A stretch of DNA of 64,000 bases, from assembly GCA_026414745.1 (NCBI GenBank), contig JAOAIK010000042.1, positions 53,404 through 117,403 of the forward strand, given 5' to 3'. This DNA comes from Roseococcus sp. (GTDB taxonomy: Bacteria; Pseudomonadota; Alphaproteobacteria; Acetobacterales; Acetobacteraceae). Positions 50,916-59,011 of this stretch are shown one piece after another. Below the pieces are notes generated by a model. The model worked only from the letters and a program-made list of their open reading frames with translations. It was not told where the DNA came from and ran no database searches. The position numbers were made by a program, and so were the translations under genes. Each line of letters opens with the position of its first letter. The stretch's first letter is position 1.

Positions 50916-52184
50916 ATGAGGAGAGAGGGCGGGCTGGCCTCGCGGCGGGGCGTGATCGGGGCGGTGGCGGGGGCGGCGGCGACCCTTCCGACCGGGGCGC
51001 TCCGCGCCGCCGGGAATCCGGACAACCTTCCGCCCAATCTGCCCGAATGGGGGCGCAGCCTTGGGCCCGGCGTGATCGAGGAGACCTACGGCACGCGCTC
51101 GCGCCACGAGAAGGCGGTGCGCCGCTATGTGCCCTGGCTCACGCCCGATCGCGTCTCCTCCGTCTCCTTCACGCCGCTCGCCGAGATGCATGGCATTATC
51201 ACGCCCTCGGGCCTGCATTTCGAGCGCCATCACGGCGGGGTGCCGGACATCGACCCCGCCGACTATCGGCTGATGATCCACGGCATGGTGGAGCGGCCGC
51301 TGATCTTTACCCTCGAGGACCTGAAGCGGATGCCGCAGGTCTCGCGCATCCACTTCATCGAGTGTCCGGCCAATGGCGGCATGGAGTGGCGCGGAGCGCA
51401 GATGTCGGGCGTGCAGTTCACCCACGGCATGCTCTCCTGCTCCGAATGGACCGGGGTGCCGCTCAAGTTCTTGCTCGCCCAGGCGGGGCTGCGCCCGGGC
51501 GCCTCCTGGCTGCTGGCCGAGGGCGGCGACGCTTCGCACATGACGCGCTCGGTGCCGCTGCTGAAGGCGCTGGACGACGCCATTATTGCCTATGGCCAGA
51601 ATGGGGAGGCGGTGCGGCCGCAGCAGGGCTACCCGGTGCGCCTCGTGCTGCCCGGTTACGAGGGTAACATGTGGGTGAAGTGGCTGCGCCGGATCGAGGT
51701 GGGCGACCGTCCCTGGTTCACCCGCTGGGAGACGCGCACTTACACCGACCTGATGCCTGACGGGCTCTCGCGCCAGTTCACCTTCGTCAACGAGGTGAAC
51801 AGCGTGATCACCTACCCCTGCCCCGAGAAGCCGCTGAGAGGCAGGCCGGGCTTCGTGGAGATTGTGGGCCTCGCCTGGTCCGGCGCGGGGCGCATCACCC
51901 GCGTGGACGTGAGCGTGGACGGTGGCGACAACTGGCGCACGGCCGAACTCCAGGACCCTGTTCTGCCCAAGGCGCTGACACGCTTCCGCATCCCCTGGGA
52001 GTGGCGCGACGGGCAGACGGCCTTCCTCCAGAGCCGCGCGATGGACGAGACGGGCCGCGTGCAGCCCACCATCACCGCGCTGCGCGCCGCGCGCGGCACC
52101 GAGAGCATCTACCACAAGAACAGCATCCATACCTGGCTGGTCGAGCGCGACGGGACGGTGGTGAATGTGCAGATCGATGCGTAG
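50916..52184 (+). CDS. soxC: sulfite oxidase-family molybdopterin protein SoxC
   Basis: A 422-residue sulfane dehydrogenase subunit. An Arg-Arg leader (ASRRGVIGAVAGAAATL) is followed by the SUOX-fold: MVERPLIFTLEDLKRMP, the molybdenum-binding cysteine in HFIECPANGGMEWRG, GYPVRLVLPGYEGNMWVKWLRRIEV and a C-terminal dimerisation domain with TRVDVSVDGGDNW. With SoxD it oxidises the SoxY-bound sulfane sulfur by six electrons, so no sulfur globules are needed. It overlaps soxD by eight bases. Confidence 0.94.
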   Translation: MRREGGLASRRGVIGAVAGAAATLPTGALRAAGNPDNLPPNLPEWGRSLGPGVIEETYGTRSRHEKAVRRYVPWLTPDRVSSVSFTPLAEMHGIITPSGLHFERHHGGVPDIDPADYRLMIHGMVERPLIFTLEDLKRMPQVSRIHFIECPANGGMEWRGAQMSGVQFTHGMLSCSEWTGVPLKFLLAQAGLRPGASWLLAEGGDASHMTRSVPLLKALDDAIIAYGQNGEAVRPQQGYPVRLVLPGYEGNMWVKWLRRIEVGDRPWFTRWETRTYTDLMPDGLSRQFTFVNEVNSVITYPCPEKPLRGRPGFVEIVGLAWSGAGRITRVDVSVDGGDNWRTAELQDPVLPKALTRFRIPWEWRDGQTAFLQSRAMDETGRVQPTITALRAARGTESIYHKNSIHTWLVERDGTVVNVQIDA

Positions 52185-52920
52185 CGCCCTGCTCTCCGCT
52201 GTGGCGGCATTCGCGCTGGGCGGACTTGCCATCGCGCAGCCCGTCGATGTGGCCCGCCTCTACCGCCCCTTCGAGGCCCCGCCGGGCGATCGAACCCGCG
52301 CCGATGTGCCCTGGCCCGCGCCGTCCCTGCCGCCGCTGCCCGCGCCCTTGCCGGGGCTCGGCCGCCCTGCCAGCCCGGCCGAGATCGCCGGTTGGGACAT
52401 CGCGGTGCGCGGTGACGGGCGCAACCTGCCCCCCGGACGGGGCACCGCGAAGGAGGGCGAGGAGCTCTACCTCCAGCACTGCGCCTCCTGTCACGGCGAC
52501 TTCGGCGAGGGAATCGATCGCTGGCCTGCGCTGATGGGCGGGCGCGGCAGCCTGCGCAGCGACCAGCCGCGGCGCACCGTGGGCAGCTTCTGGCAGCACG
52601 CCCCGGCGGTGTTCGACTATGTGCGCCGCGCCATGCCCTACACCGCGCCGCAGAGCCTCACCAACGAGGAATATTACGCCATCACCGCCTACATCCTGCA
52701 CCTCAACGAGCTGGTGGGCGAGGACGAGGTGATGGACCGCGACACGCTCCCGCGAGTCGAGATGCCCAACCGTGACGGCTTCGTGCTGGAGGCGCGGCCT
52801 GACACGCCGAATACCGCCTGCATGACCAATTGCCGCGAGGGCCGGCCCGTGCGCGTGACTATGGACAGCCGCCAGTTCGTGCCGCCAGGCTCCGGCTCGG
52901 GAACCGATCAGCCAGAGTAG
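52177..52920 (+). CDS. soxD: SoxD-like cytochrome c, short one-haem form
   Basis: A 247-residue exported cytochrome. Signal peptide MRSALLSAVAAFALGGLAIA; single haem motif CASCH in YLQHCASCHGDFGEG; methionine ligand candidate in RRAMPYTAPQSLTNEEYYA, the usual SoxD block. Paracoccus SoxD is longer and dihaem; here the second domain is missing and the tail holds CMTNC (a CX3C pair). I start at ATG 52177, eight bases inside soxC; ATG 52165 adds MCRS and is less signal-like. It transfers electrons from SoxC to a downstream cytochrome. Confidence 0.85.
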   Translation: MRSALLSAVAAFALGGLAIAQPVDVARLYRPFEAPPGDRTRADVPWPAPSLPPLPAPLPGLGRPASPAEIAGWDIAVRGDGRNLPPGRGTAKEGEELYLQHCASCHGDFGEGIDRWPALMGGRGSLRSDQPRRTVGSFWQHAPAVFDYVRRAMPYTAPQSLTNEEYYAITAYILHLNELVGEDEVMDRDTLPRVEMPNRDGFVLEARPDTPNTACMTNCREGRPVRVTMDSRQFVPPGSGSGTDQPE

Positions 52921-52947
52921 CCGGCGGCGAAGGGAAGGGAGGAGACG

Positions 52948-53403
52948 ATGGCCAGGAAGCTGGGACGGCGCGGTGGGATCGCGGCGCTCGCCGCCGCCGG
53001 GGCGGCACTGCCCGCCATGGCACAGCCCGCGCCAGTGGAGAAGATCCTTTACCACCTCAACATGCCGGGCGGCGAGGAGTTCGCCTACTACCGCCAGATG
53101 CTGGTGAATGTGCAGAACCACCTCACCGTGCTCACGCCGGGCCGCTTCGACCTGCGCATCGTCATGCACGGGCCGGGCATCAACCTGCTGCGCTTCGCCG
53201 CGCGGAACGATCCCCAGATCGCTGCCATGGTGGACGAACTCAAGCTCGCGGGCGTGCGCTTCGAGATCTGCCGCATCACGCTGCAGCGCGGGAACATCCC
53301 GCTCGCCCAGCTCTATGACGCGAGCGAGGACGACTTGGTGCCGAGCGGCGTGGGCCAGATCGGCAAGCTGCAGCACCAGGGCTTCGCCTACCTCAAGATC
53401 TGA
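52948..53403 (+). CDS. exported DsrE-family protein, second copy
   Basis: A 151-residue DsrE-like protein with a signal peptide (LGRRGGIAALAAAGAALPAMA before QPAP). Family features: KILYHLNMPGGEEFAYYRQML, LRIVMHGPGINLLRFA and the end PSGVGQIGKLQHQGFAYLKI, common in uncharacterised DsrE proteins beside redox genes. The only cysteine is in FEICRITLQRGNI, a different position from the copy at 47811, so the two are not recent duplicates. It follows soxD with GGAGGAG before ATG 52948. Its last 11 bases overlap the convergent methyltransferase gene. A periplasmic sulfur carrier role is inferred. Confidence 0.85.
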   Translation: MARKLGRRGGIAALAAAGAALPAMAQPAPVEKILYHLNMPGGEEFAYYRQMLVNVQNHLTVLTPGRFDLRIVMHGPGINLLRFAARNDPQIAAMVDELKLAGVRFEICRITLQRGNIPLAQLYDASEDDLVPSGVGQIGKLQHQGFAYLKI

Positions 53404-54118
53404 GGGCCGCGGCCCCGCGCAGCACCGCCTCGGCCTCGGCGGTGTAGCCGCCTTGCGCGTCGTGGAGCACGAGGCCGGGCAGCACGCGGTCCGGCCCGCG
53501 CCCGCCGCGCCGCGCCTGCAGCAGGATGCGCTTCGCCGCCAGCCCCGCGCGCGGCCAGAGCGGCAGCAGCGTCAGCGCGCCGCAGCGCGCGGCCTTGAGG
53601 GCGGCCGCCGCATCGGCGAGCCGCGCCGCCGGCAGCACCAGCGAGAGCGTGCCCAGATGCCGCAGCGGCGCGGCCAGCGCCGCCACCCAGGCCGCGAGCG
53701 GCAGCGCCTCATGCGTCGCGGCGGCGCGGCGCGCGCTGGGGGGCGGCGTGCCGCCGGCCCACCAGGGCGGGTTGGCGAAGGCGTGGTCGCAGCGGGGCAG
53801 GGGGCCCGGCGCGCGCAGATCGGCCGCGCGCACATCCGCCGCGACGCCGTTCGCCGCCGCGTTGCGCGCCGCGAGCGCGGCGAGCTCCGTCTCGCGCTCG
53901 ATGGCGATGACGGCGATCCCCGGCACCCGCGCGGCGAGGCAGAGGAAGGCCGGGCCTGCGCCGCAGCCCATCTCCAGCACCGTCTCTCCCGGTTGCGCGG
54001 GGACGAAGGCCGCGAGCAGCACCGGGTCCGTCGTCGCGCGCAGCCCCTCGCGCGGCTGCGCGAGGCGCACGCGCCCGCCGAGCAGCCGGTCCTCGCCGGG
54101 CGGATCAGAGCCCGGCAT
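53393..54118 (-). CDS. TrmN6/YfiC-like SAM-dependent methyltransferase
   Basis: A 241-residue class I methyltransferase. The SAM motif is VLEMGCGAGPAFLCLAARVP near residues 46-65, and the N6-adenine/N5-glutamine motif NPPY appears as FANPPWW near 117. The start, GGRVRLAQPREGLRATTDPVLLAAF, is typical of tRNA1(Val) A37 methyltransferase relatives. It is commonly found beside DUF2007 and polyprenyl synthetase in alphaproteobacteria (from memory). ATG 54118 lies inside the DUF2007 gene end (14-base overlap). The 3' end overlaps the DsrE gene by 11 bases. Confidence 0.83.
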   Translation of the reverse strand: MPGSDPPGEDRLLGGRVRLAQPREGLRATTDPVLLAAFVPAQPGETVLEMGCGAGPAFLCLAARVPGIAVIAIERETELAALAARNAAANGVAADVRAADLRAPGPLPRCDHAFANPPWWAGGTPPPSARRAAATHEALPLAAWVAALAAPLRHLGTLSLVLPAARLADAAAALKAARCGALTLLPLWPRAGLAAKRILLQARRGGRGPDRVLPGLVLHDAQGGYTAEAEAVLRGAAALRS

Positions 54119-54302
54119 CGGCCAGGATGCGCCGCGCGCGCGCCGCGTCCTCGCCGCGCACGGCGAGGCGCTGGGGAAACAGGCCGGGCCCGAGCGCGGC
54201 GAGCTGCTGGTCGAGCAGCACCGCCTCGATCCCCGCATCGCGCAGCAGCGCGGCGAGGAACTGCATCCGCACCGGCTCCGCGCCCTCGGCCACCACCACC
54301 AT
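54105..54302 (-). CDS. DUF2007 small protein
   Basis: A 65-residue protein of the DUF2007 (putative signal-transducing) family: VRMQFLAALLRDAGIEAVLLDQ and the end VRGEDAARARRILADAGL match the compact two-helix, beta-strand family. It has no catalytic residues; a ligand- or protein-binding role is proposed for the family but not shown. ATG 54302 is 61 bases from the divergent ispB start and was preferred over the ORF track's long version. It overlaps the methyltransferase gene, so the pair is co-translated. Confidence 0.8.
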   Translation of the reverse strand: MVVVAEGAEPVRMQFLAALLRDAGIEAVLLDQQLAALGPGLFPQRLAVRGEDAARARRILADAGL

Positions 54303-54363
54303 CGCGCGCTCTCTTGCGGGGCCCTTCCTTGTCGCTACCTGAGGCGGTGGGTATCCTGCGGGC

Positions 54364-55458
54364 ATGGGCCACGGGGTCAAGGCCGGAAGGGAACAGGGGC
54401 GGGGCAGCGTGGCCGGAGTGATCGAAGCAGGCAGGGACGGGGCAGGCCGGGACGGGGCGGCGCGGTGGCGCGCCGAGGGCGAGGATGCGCTGAAGCGCCT
54501 CACCGCGCTGGTGGCCGATGATCTCGCCCGCTGCAACCGGCTCATCGTCGAGCGCATGCACAGCCCCGTCGCGCTCATCCCGCAGCTCGCGGCGCATCTG
54601 GTTTCGGCCGGCGGCAAGCGGCTTCGCCCCGTGCTCACCCTCGCCGCGTCGCGGCTGTGCGGCTACGCCGGGGATCGCCATGTGGCCCTGGCGGCGTGCG
54701 TGGAGTTCATCCACACCGCCACGCTGCTGCATGACGACGTGGTGGACGAGAGCGCACTCCGCCGCGGCCAGGCCAGCGCCAACGCGCTGTTCGGCAACAA
54801 GCCCTCGGTGCTGGTCGGCGATTTCCTCTTCGCCCGGGCCTTTCGCCTGATGGTGGAGGACGGCGAGCTCGAGGTGATGCGCATCCTCTCCACCGCGGCG
54901 GCGACCCTCGCCGAGGGCGAGGTGCTGCAACTCCTCATCCAGAACGACCTTGCCACCAGCGAGGCGCAGTATCTCGAGGTGGTCGAGGGCAAGACCGCCT
55001 CCCTCTTCGCTGCGGCCACGCGGCTCGGCGCGGTGGTGGCGGGCCGCCCGCCGGAGGAGGCGGAGGCGCTGGACGCCTATGGCCGGAACCTCGGCATCGC
55101 CTTCCAACTCGTGGACGACGCGCTGGACTACGCGGCCGAGCAGGCACTGCTCGGCAAGACGGTGGGCGATGATTTCCGCGAGGGAAAGATCACGCTGCCC
55201 GTGCTGATCGCCTTCCACGCGGGGGACGCGGCCGAGCAGGGCTTCTGGCGGCGCACCATCGAGGAGCGCGACCAGCGCGAGGGCGACCTGGCGGAGGCGC
55301 AGCGCCTCATGGCCCGCCACCGCGCGGTGGAGCGCACGGTGGAGCGCGCCGCCGCTTATGGCGAGATCGCGCTGCGCGCGCTGGCGGGCTTCCCCGCGAA
55401 CCCCTACCGCGAGGCGCTGGCCGAGGTGGTGCGCTTCTGCATCGGTCGCGCGCGCTGA
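54364..55458 (+). CDS. ispB: long-chain polyprenyl diphosphate synthase
   Basis: A 364-residue trans-prenyltransferase that makes the ubiquinone side chain from farnesyl or geranyl diphosphate and IPP. The first aspartate-rich motif is ATLLHDDVVDES and the second LVDDALDYAAE, with GGKRLRPVLTLAA and GKTASLFAAATRLGA. The small residue pattern before DDxxD allows a long (C40-C50) product. The first 35 residues (Gly/Arg-rich, with a GRDGA duplication) look non-conserved, and a later start is possible. The divergent DUF2007/methyltransferase neighbours are usual for this gene. Confidence 0.88.
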   Translation: MGHGVKAGREQGRGSVAGVIEAGRDGAGRDGAARWRAEGEDALKRLTALVADDLARCNRLIVERMHSPVALIPQLAAHLVSAGGKRLRPVLTLAASRLCGYAGDRHVALAACVEFIHTATLLHDDVVDESALRRGQASANALFGNKPSVLVGDFLFARAFRLMVEDGELEVMRILSTAAATLAEGEVLQLLIQNDLATSEAQYLEVVEGKTASLFAAATRLGAVVAGRPPEEAEALDAYGRNLGIAFQLVDDALDYAAEQALLGKTVGDDFREGKITLPVLIAFHAGDAAEQGFWRRTIEERDQREGDLAEAQRLMARHRAVERTVERAAAYGEIALRALAGFPANPYREALAEVVRFCIGRAR

Positions 55459-55469
55459 GGGGCGGTGCC

Positions 55470-56084
55470 TCAGCCGCCGGCCAGCGCCACCTCGATCAGG
55501 CGTTCCAGCACCTCGGGCTCCTGCGCGCCGGCGATGGCGTGCTGGCCCTCGACCAGGAAGCAGGGCACCCCGTTGATGCCGAGGCGATGGGCGCGGAGGT
55601 TCTCCACATGCACCCATTCCGTCTCGGCGCCGGAGGCGAGGAAGCGGCGCGCCTCGGCCTCGTCGAAGCCCTCCTCGGCGGCGAGGGCGGCGAGCAGCGC
55701 GTGCTGGCCGATGTCCTGGCCCTCGCTGAAATACGCCGCGAAGATACGGCCGATCAGCCCTTCCACCGGCCCGCGCAGCGCAGCCCAGCGGATCAGCCGG
55801 TGGCCGTCGAGGCTCGAGGAGATGCGCCGCATGAGCTCGAAGCGGAAGAGCAGCCCCTCGGCGCGGCCGAGTTCGGCGATGGTGCCGTGCAGGCGGCGCG
55901 CGCGCTCCTCGCCGCCGAACTTGCGCGTCAGCCAGTCCTGGCGGGGGATGCCGCCCGGGGCGATGTCAGGGTTGAGCAGGAAGGGGCGCCAGTGCAGCTC
56001 GGGTTGCAGCTCGGGCCGCGCGGCCAGCACCCGCTGCAGGCGCCGGATTCCCAGCCAGCACCAGGGGCAGACGAGATCGAACAC
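55470..56084 (-). CDS. DsbA/FrnE-family oxidoreductase (2-hydroxychromene-2-carboxylate isomerase-like)
   Basis: A 204-residue thioredoxin-fold protein with CPWC in FDLVCPWCWLGIRRLQRVL, the FrnE-type LHWRPFLLNPDIAPGG and the cis-proline in INGVPCFLVEG. Members are cytoplasmic thiol oxidoreductases or isomerases. The start is a problem: GTG 56084 begins in the middle of the first beta strand (VEIVFDLVCPWC is the expected start), and no ATG, GTG or TTG lies upstream in frame. A CTG at 56120 with GGGGGGA before it would restore the strand, adding 12 residues. Coordinates here use the GTG. Confidence 0.82.
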   Translation of the reverse strand: MFDLVCPWCWLGIRRLQRVLAARPELQPELHWRPFLLNPDIAPGGIPRQDWLTRKFGGEERARRLHGTIAELGRAEGLLFRFELMRRISSSLDGHRLIRWAALRGPVEGLIGRIFAAYFSEGQDIGQHALLAALAAEEGFDEAEARRFLASGAETEWVHVENLRAHRLGINGVPCFLVEGQHAIAGAQEPEVLERLIEVALAGG

Positions 56085-56170
56085 GATCTCGACCGAGAGT
56101 CGCGGCCGGGGTGGCGCCAGGACGTTCCCCCCGCCATTGTAGCTGCCCGCGCGCCGAAGGGTAAGGATGC

Positions 56171-57247
56171 ATGGACACGCAGGAGGGGCTGACCCGGCTG
56201 ATCGGGCTGATGGCGGCGGTGGCGCTCGGAGTGGCGGGGTTCCTGGTGCTGCAGCCCTTCATCTCGGCGCTGCTATGGGCGGTGATCCTCGTCTTCTGCA
56301 CCTGGCCGGCCTATCGCGCGCTGACGGACCGGCTGCGCCTCGGCCCCGGCACGGCGGCGCTGGTGATGGTGGCGGCGGAGTTCCTGCTGCTCGGCCTGCC
56401 GCTGCTCTTCGCCGCGCCGGTGCGGCGGGAGGACATCGAGGGCATTCGTGCCTGGATCGAGCGCGTGCTCTCCGAGGGCCTGCCCGATCTCTCGGGCCTG
56501 TTCCTCGCCATCCCGCTGGTCGGCGGGCAGATCAACGACTGGTGGAACTCGCTGGCGGGCGACAGCTCGCATCTCATCGCCACGCTGCGGCCCTATTCGG
56601 GGCCGGTGGCGCAGTTCCTGCTGGGGCTGCTGCTCGCGGTGCTCTCGGGCATCGCGGAGATGCTGCTGGCCATTGCCCTGGCCTTCTTCCTCTACCGCGA
56701 CGGGCCCGCCATCGCCCGGCACGGCTTTCTGCTGCTGCAGCGGCTGGCGGGCGCGCAGGCGGCGCATCTGTGGGAACTGACGGGCAACGTCACGCGTGGC
56801 GTCGTGTATGGGCTGCTGGGCACGGCCATCGTGCAGGGCTTCATGACGGCCTTCGGGCTGTGGATCGCGGGCGTGCCGCAGCCGGTTCTGCTGGGCGTGA
56901 TCGCGGGGGTGATCTCCATCCTGCCGGTGGGGGCGCCGCTCGTGTGGATTCCGGCCGCGATCTGGCTCTTCGCCACCGACAAGATCGGCTGGGGGCTGTT
57001 CATGCTGGCCTATGGGGCGCTCGGCATCTCCTCGGTGGACAACGTGATCCGGCCCTGGCTGATCTCGCGCGGGGCCGATCTGCCGCTGCTGCTGACGCTG
57101 CTGGGGGCGCTGGGCGGGGTCTTCGCCTTCGGCTTCCTCGGCCTGTTCCTGGGGCCGGTGGTGCTGGCGGTGGGCTACGCCCTGCTGCTCGACTGGGTGC
57201 GGGAGGGGCAGGATCAGGCTTCCAACCCGCCGCCGCCGCCCCTATAG
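56171..57247 (+). CDS. AI-2E family transporter (PerM/YdiK type)
   Basis: A 358-residue membrane protein with about seven to eight spans. N-terminal LQPFISALLWAVILVFCTWPAYRAL, the family loop VTRGVVYGLLGTAIVQGFMTAFGLWIAGVPQPVLLGVIAG (shown in part) and SVDNVIRPWLISRGADLPLLLTLLGALGG fit the UPF0118/AI-2E family. Members export AI-2 or act as sodium-proton antiporters; the role here is open. The start ATG is 56171. It is followed 46 bases later by the ABC receptor gene, and its Pro-rich tail (NPPPPPL) is odd but in frame. Confidence 0.87.
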   Translation: MDTQEGLTRLIGLMAAVALGVAGFLVLQPFISALLWAVILVFCTWPAYRALTDRLRLGPGTAALVMVAAEFLLLGLPLLFAAPVRREDIEGIRAWIERVLSEGLPDLSGLFLAIPLVGGQINDWWNSLAGDSSHLIATLRPYSGPVAQFLLGLLLAVLSGIAEMLLAIALAFFLYRDGPAIARHGFLLLQRLAGAQAAHLWELTGNVTRGVVYGLLGTAIVQGFMTAFGLWIAGVPQPVLLGVIAGVISILPVGAPLVWIPAAIWLFATDKIGWGLFMLAYGALGISSVDNVIRPWLISRGADLPLLLTLLGALGGVFAFGFLGLFLGPVVLAVGYALLLDWVREGQDQASNPPPPPL

Positions 57248-57293
57248 GGGCCGCTTGCCGGCCGCACGGCCGGGGGACGGGGAGACAGAGCAG

Positions 57294-58880
57294 ATGCGTC
57301 GTTGGTTGCTGGCCGCGGCCCTGGCCGTGGCGTGCTGGGCCATCGCACCCGGCGTGGAGGCGCGCACCGTGCGCTGGTCGGCGAGCGGTGATCCGAACAC
57401 CATGGACCCGCACAGCCAGAACCTGGGCACCGTGACCATGGTGCTGCAGCAGATCTATGACCCGCTGATCCACCGCAACCCGCAGCTCGGGCTGGAGCCG
57501 GGCCTCGCCCTCTCCTGGCGGCAGGAGGAGCCGACGCGCTGGCGCTTCGTGCTGCGCCAGGGGGTGCGCTTCCACGAGGGCGAGCCCTTCACGGCCGATG
57601 ACGTGGTGTTCAGCATCACCCGCGCCCTCGCCCCCACCTCCAACTTCGGCATCTTCGTGGACACGATCGAGCGCGCGGTGGCCGTGGACGATTTCACCGT
57701 GGACATCGTGACAAGGGTCCCGGACCCGATCCTGCCCAACAAGCTTGCCTCCGTCTTCATCATGTCGCGCTCATGGAGCGAGCGGCACAACGCCACGCGA
57801 CCGCAGAACACGCGCCAGCGCGAGGAGATGCACACGGTCCGCAACACCAACGGCACCGGCGCCTTCCGCCTCTCCGTCCGCGAGCCAGACGTGCGCACGG
57901 TGCTGACGCGCAACGCCGAGTGGTGGGGCTGGCAGGTGCCCGCCAACCGCGGCAACGTGACCGAGATCGTCTACCGCCCCATCGCGAGCGACGCGACGCG
58001 CGTCGCCGCGCTCCTTTCCGGCGAGGTGGATTTCGTGCTCGACCCGCCGCTGCAGGACTTGGCACGGCTGCGCAACGCCCCGGGCCTGCGCGTGCTGGAA
58101 GGCCCCGAGGTGCGCACCCTCTTCTTCGCGATGGATGTCCACCGCGAGGAGCTGCTCTACAGCGACGTGCGCGGCCGCAACCCGTTCCGCGACGTCCGCG
58201 TGCGCCAGGCGCTCTACCAGGCGATCGACATCCAGGCGATCCATCGCACCATCATGCGCGGGCAGAGCGTGGTCACCGGCACCCTCTTCCCCGAGCAGGT
58301 GAACGGCTATGTGCGCGAGGAGGACCTGCGCCTGCCCTACGACCCGGCCCGCGCCCGCGCCCTGCTGGCCGAGGCGGGCTATCCCAACGGCTTCGAGATC
58401 ACCCTCGACTGCTCGAACAACCGCTACATCAACGACGAGCAGATCTGCCAGGCGGTGGCGGCGATGTGGACGCGGGTGGGGGTGCGCACGCGGCTGAACG
58501 CCATGCCGCTGTCCACCTTCTTCCCGAAGATCCAGCGCGACGACACCTCCATCTACCTGCTGGGCTGGGGCGTGCCGACGCTGGATGCGTTGTATTCCTT
58601 CCAGTCGCTGCTGGCCACGCGCGGCACGGCGCAGGGCGATGGCATCTGGAACTTCGGCCGCTACTCCAACCCGCGCATGGACGCGCTGATCGAGCGGATG
58701 AAGACCGAGACGGGCGAGGCGCGCCAGGCCGCCATCCGCGAGGCGCTGCGCCTCTATCGCGAGGACGTGCCGCACATCCCGCTGCACCACCAGATGATCC
58801 CCTGGGCCATGCGCGCCAACATCCAGGTGCCGCACATGGCGAACAACCAGCCCTATTTCCGCTGGATGGTGGTCAACTGA
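57294..58880 (+). CDS. Dpp/Opp-type ABC transporter substrate-binding protein
   Basis: A 528-residue periplasmic receptor of the SBP_bac_5 family. Signal peptide RRWLLAAALAVACWAIAPGVEA is followed by WSASGDPNTMDPHSQN, LALSWRQEEPTRWRFVLRQGVRFHEGEPFTADDVVFS (the conserved block, abbreviated) and FRDVRVRQALYQAIDIQAI. Such receptors bind oligopeptides, dipeptides, nickel or glycosides; there is no lipobox cysteine for lipid attachment, as is common in alphaproteobacteria. ATG 57294 is preceded by GGGGAGAC. A 131-base gap with a strong hairpin separates it from the permease genes, consistent with a receptor made in excess. Confidence 0.9.
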   Translation: MRRWLLAAALAVACWAIAPGVEARTVRWSASGDPNTMDPHSQNLGTVTMVLQQIYDPLIHRNPQLGLEPGLALSWRQEEPTRWRFVLRQGVRFHEGEPFTADDVVFSITRALAPTSNFGIFVDTIERAVAVDDFTVDIVTRVPDPILPNKLASVFIMSRSWSERHNATRPQNTRQREEMHTVRNTNGTGAFRLSVREPDVRTVLTRNAEWWGWQVPANRGNVTEIVYRPIASDATRVAALLSGEVDFVLDPPLQDLARLRNAPGLRVLEGPEVRTLFFAMDVHREELLYSDVRGRNPFRDVRVRQALYQAIDIQAIHRTIMRGQSVVTGTLFPEQVNGYVREEDLRLPYDPARARALLAEAGYPNGFEITLDCSNNRYINDEQICQAVAAMWTRVGVRTRLNAMPLSTFFPKIQRDDTSIYLLGWGVPTLDALYSFQSLLATRGTAQGDGIWNFGRYSNPRMDALIERMKTETGEARQAAIREALRLYREDVPHIPLHHQMIPWAMRANIQVPHMANNQPYFRWMVVN

Positions 58881-58958
58881 GGCTGTCGCACCGCACCGGC
58901 GGGCAGCGGCCGCACCGGCACTGTCCACCGGCGCGCAGGAGTGCATCATCGTGATCGC

Positions 58959-58996
58959 GCCGGCGGCCAGCCGCCCCACCCGCACTGGCCGCCGGC
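58959..58996 (+). promoter_or_regulatory. 12-bp perfect stem-loop between receptor and permease genes
   Basis: GCCGGCGGCCAG, a 14-base loop, and CTGGCCGCCGGC form a perfect stem in the 131-base gap 58881-59011, ending 15 bases before the permease ATG. No T-run follows. Hairpins here commonly protect or trim the mRNA so the receptor is made in excess over membrane subunits. Confidence 0.55.
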
Positions 58997-59011
58997 ACTT
59001 GGGAATCCGGC

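Noticed and set aside
47811-53403. Recent duplication of dsrE within the sox locus
   Set aside because: The two proteins differ in cysteine position and in most of their sequence, so they are separate family branches.
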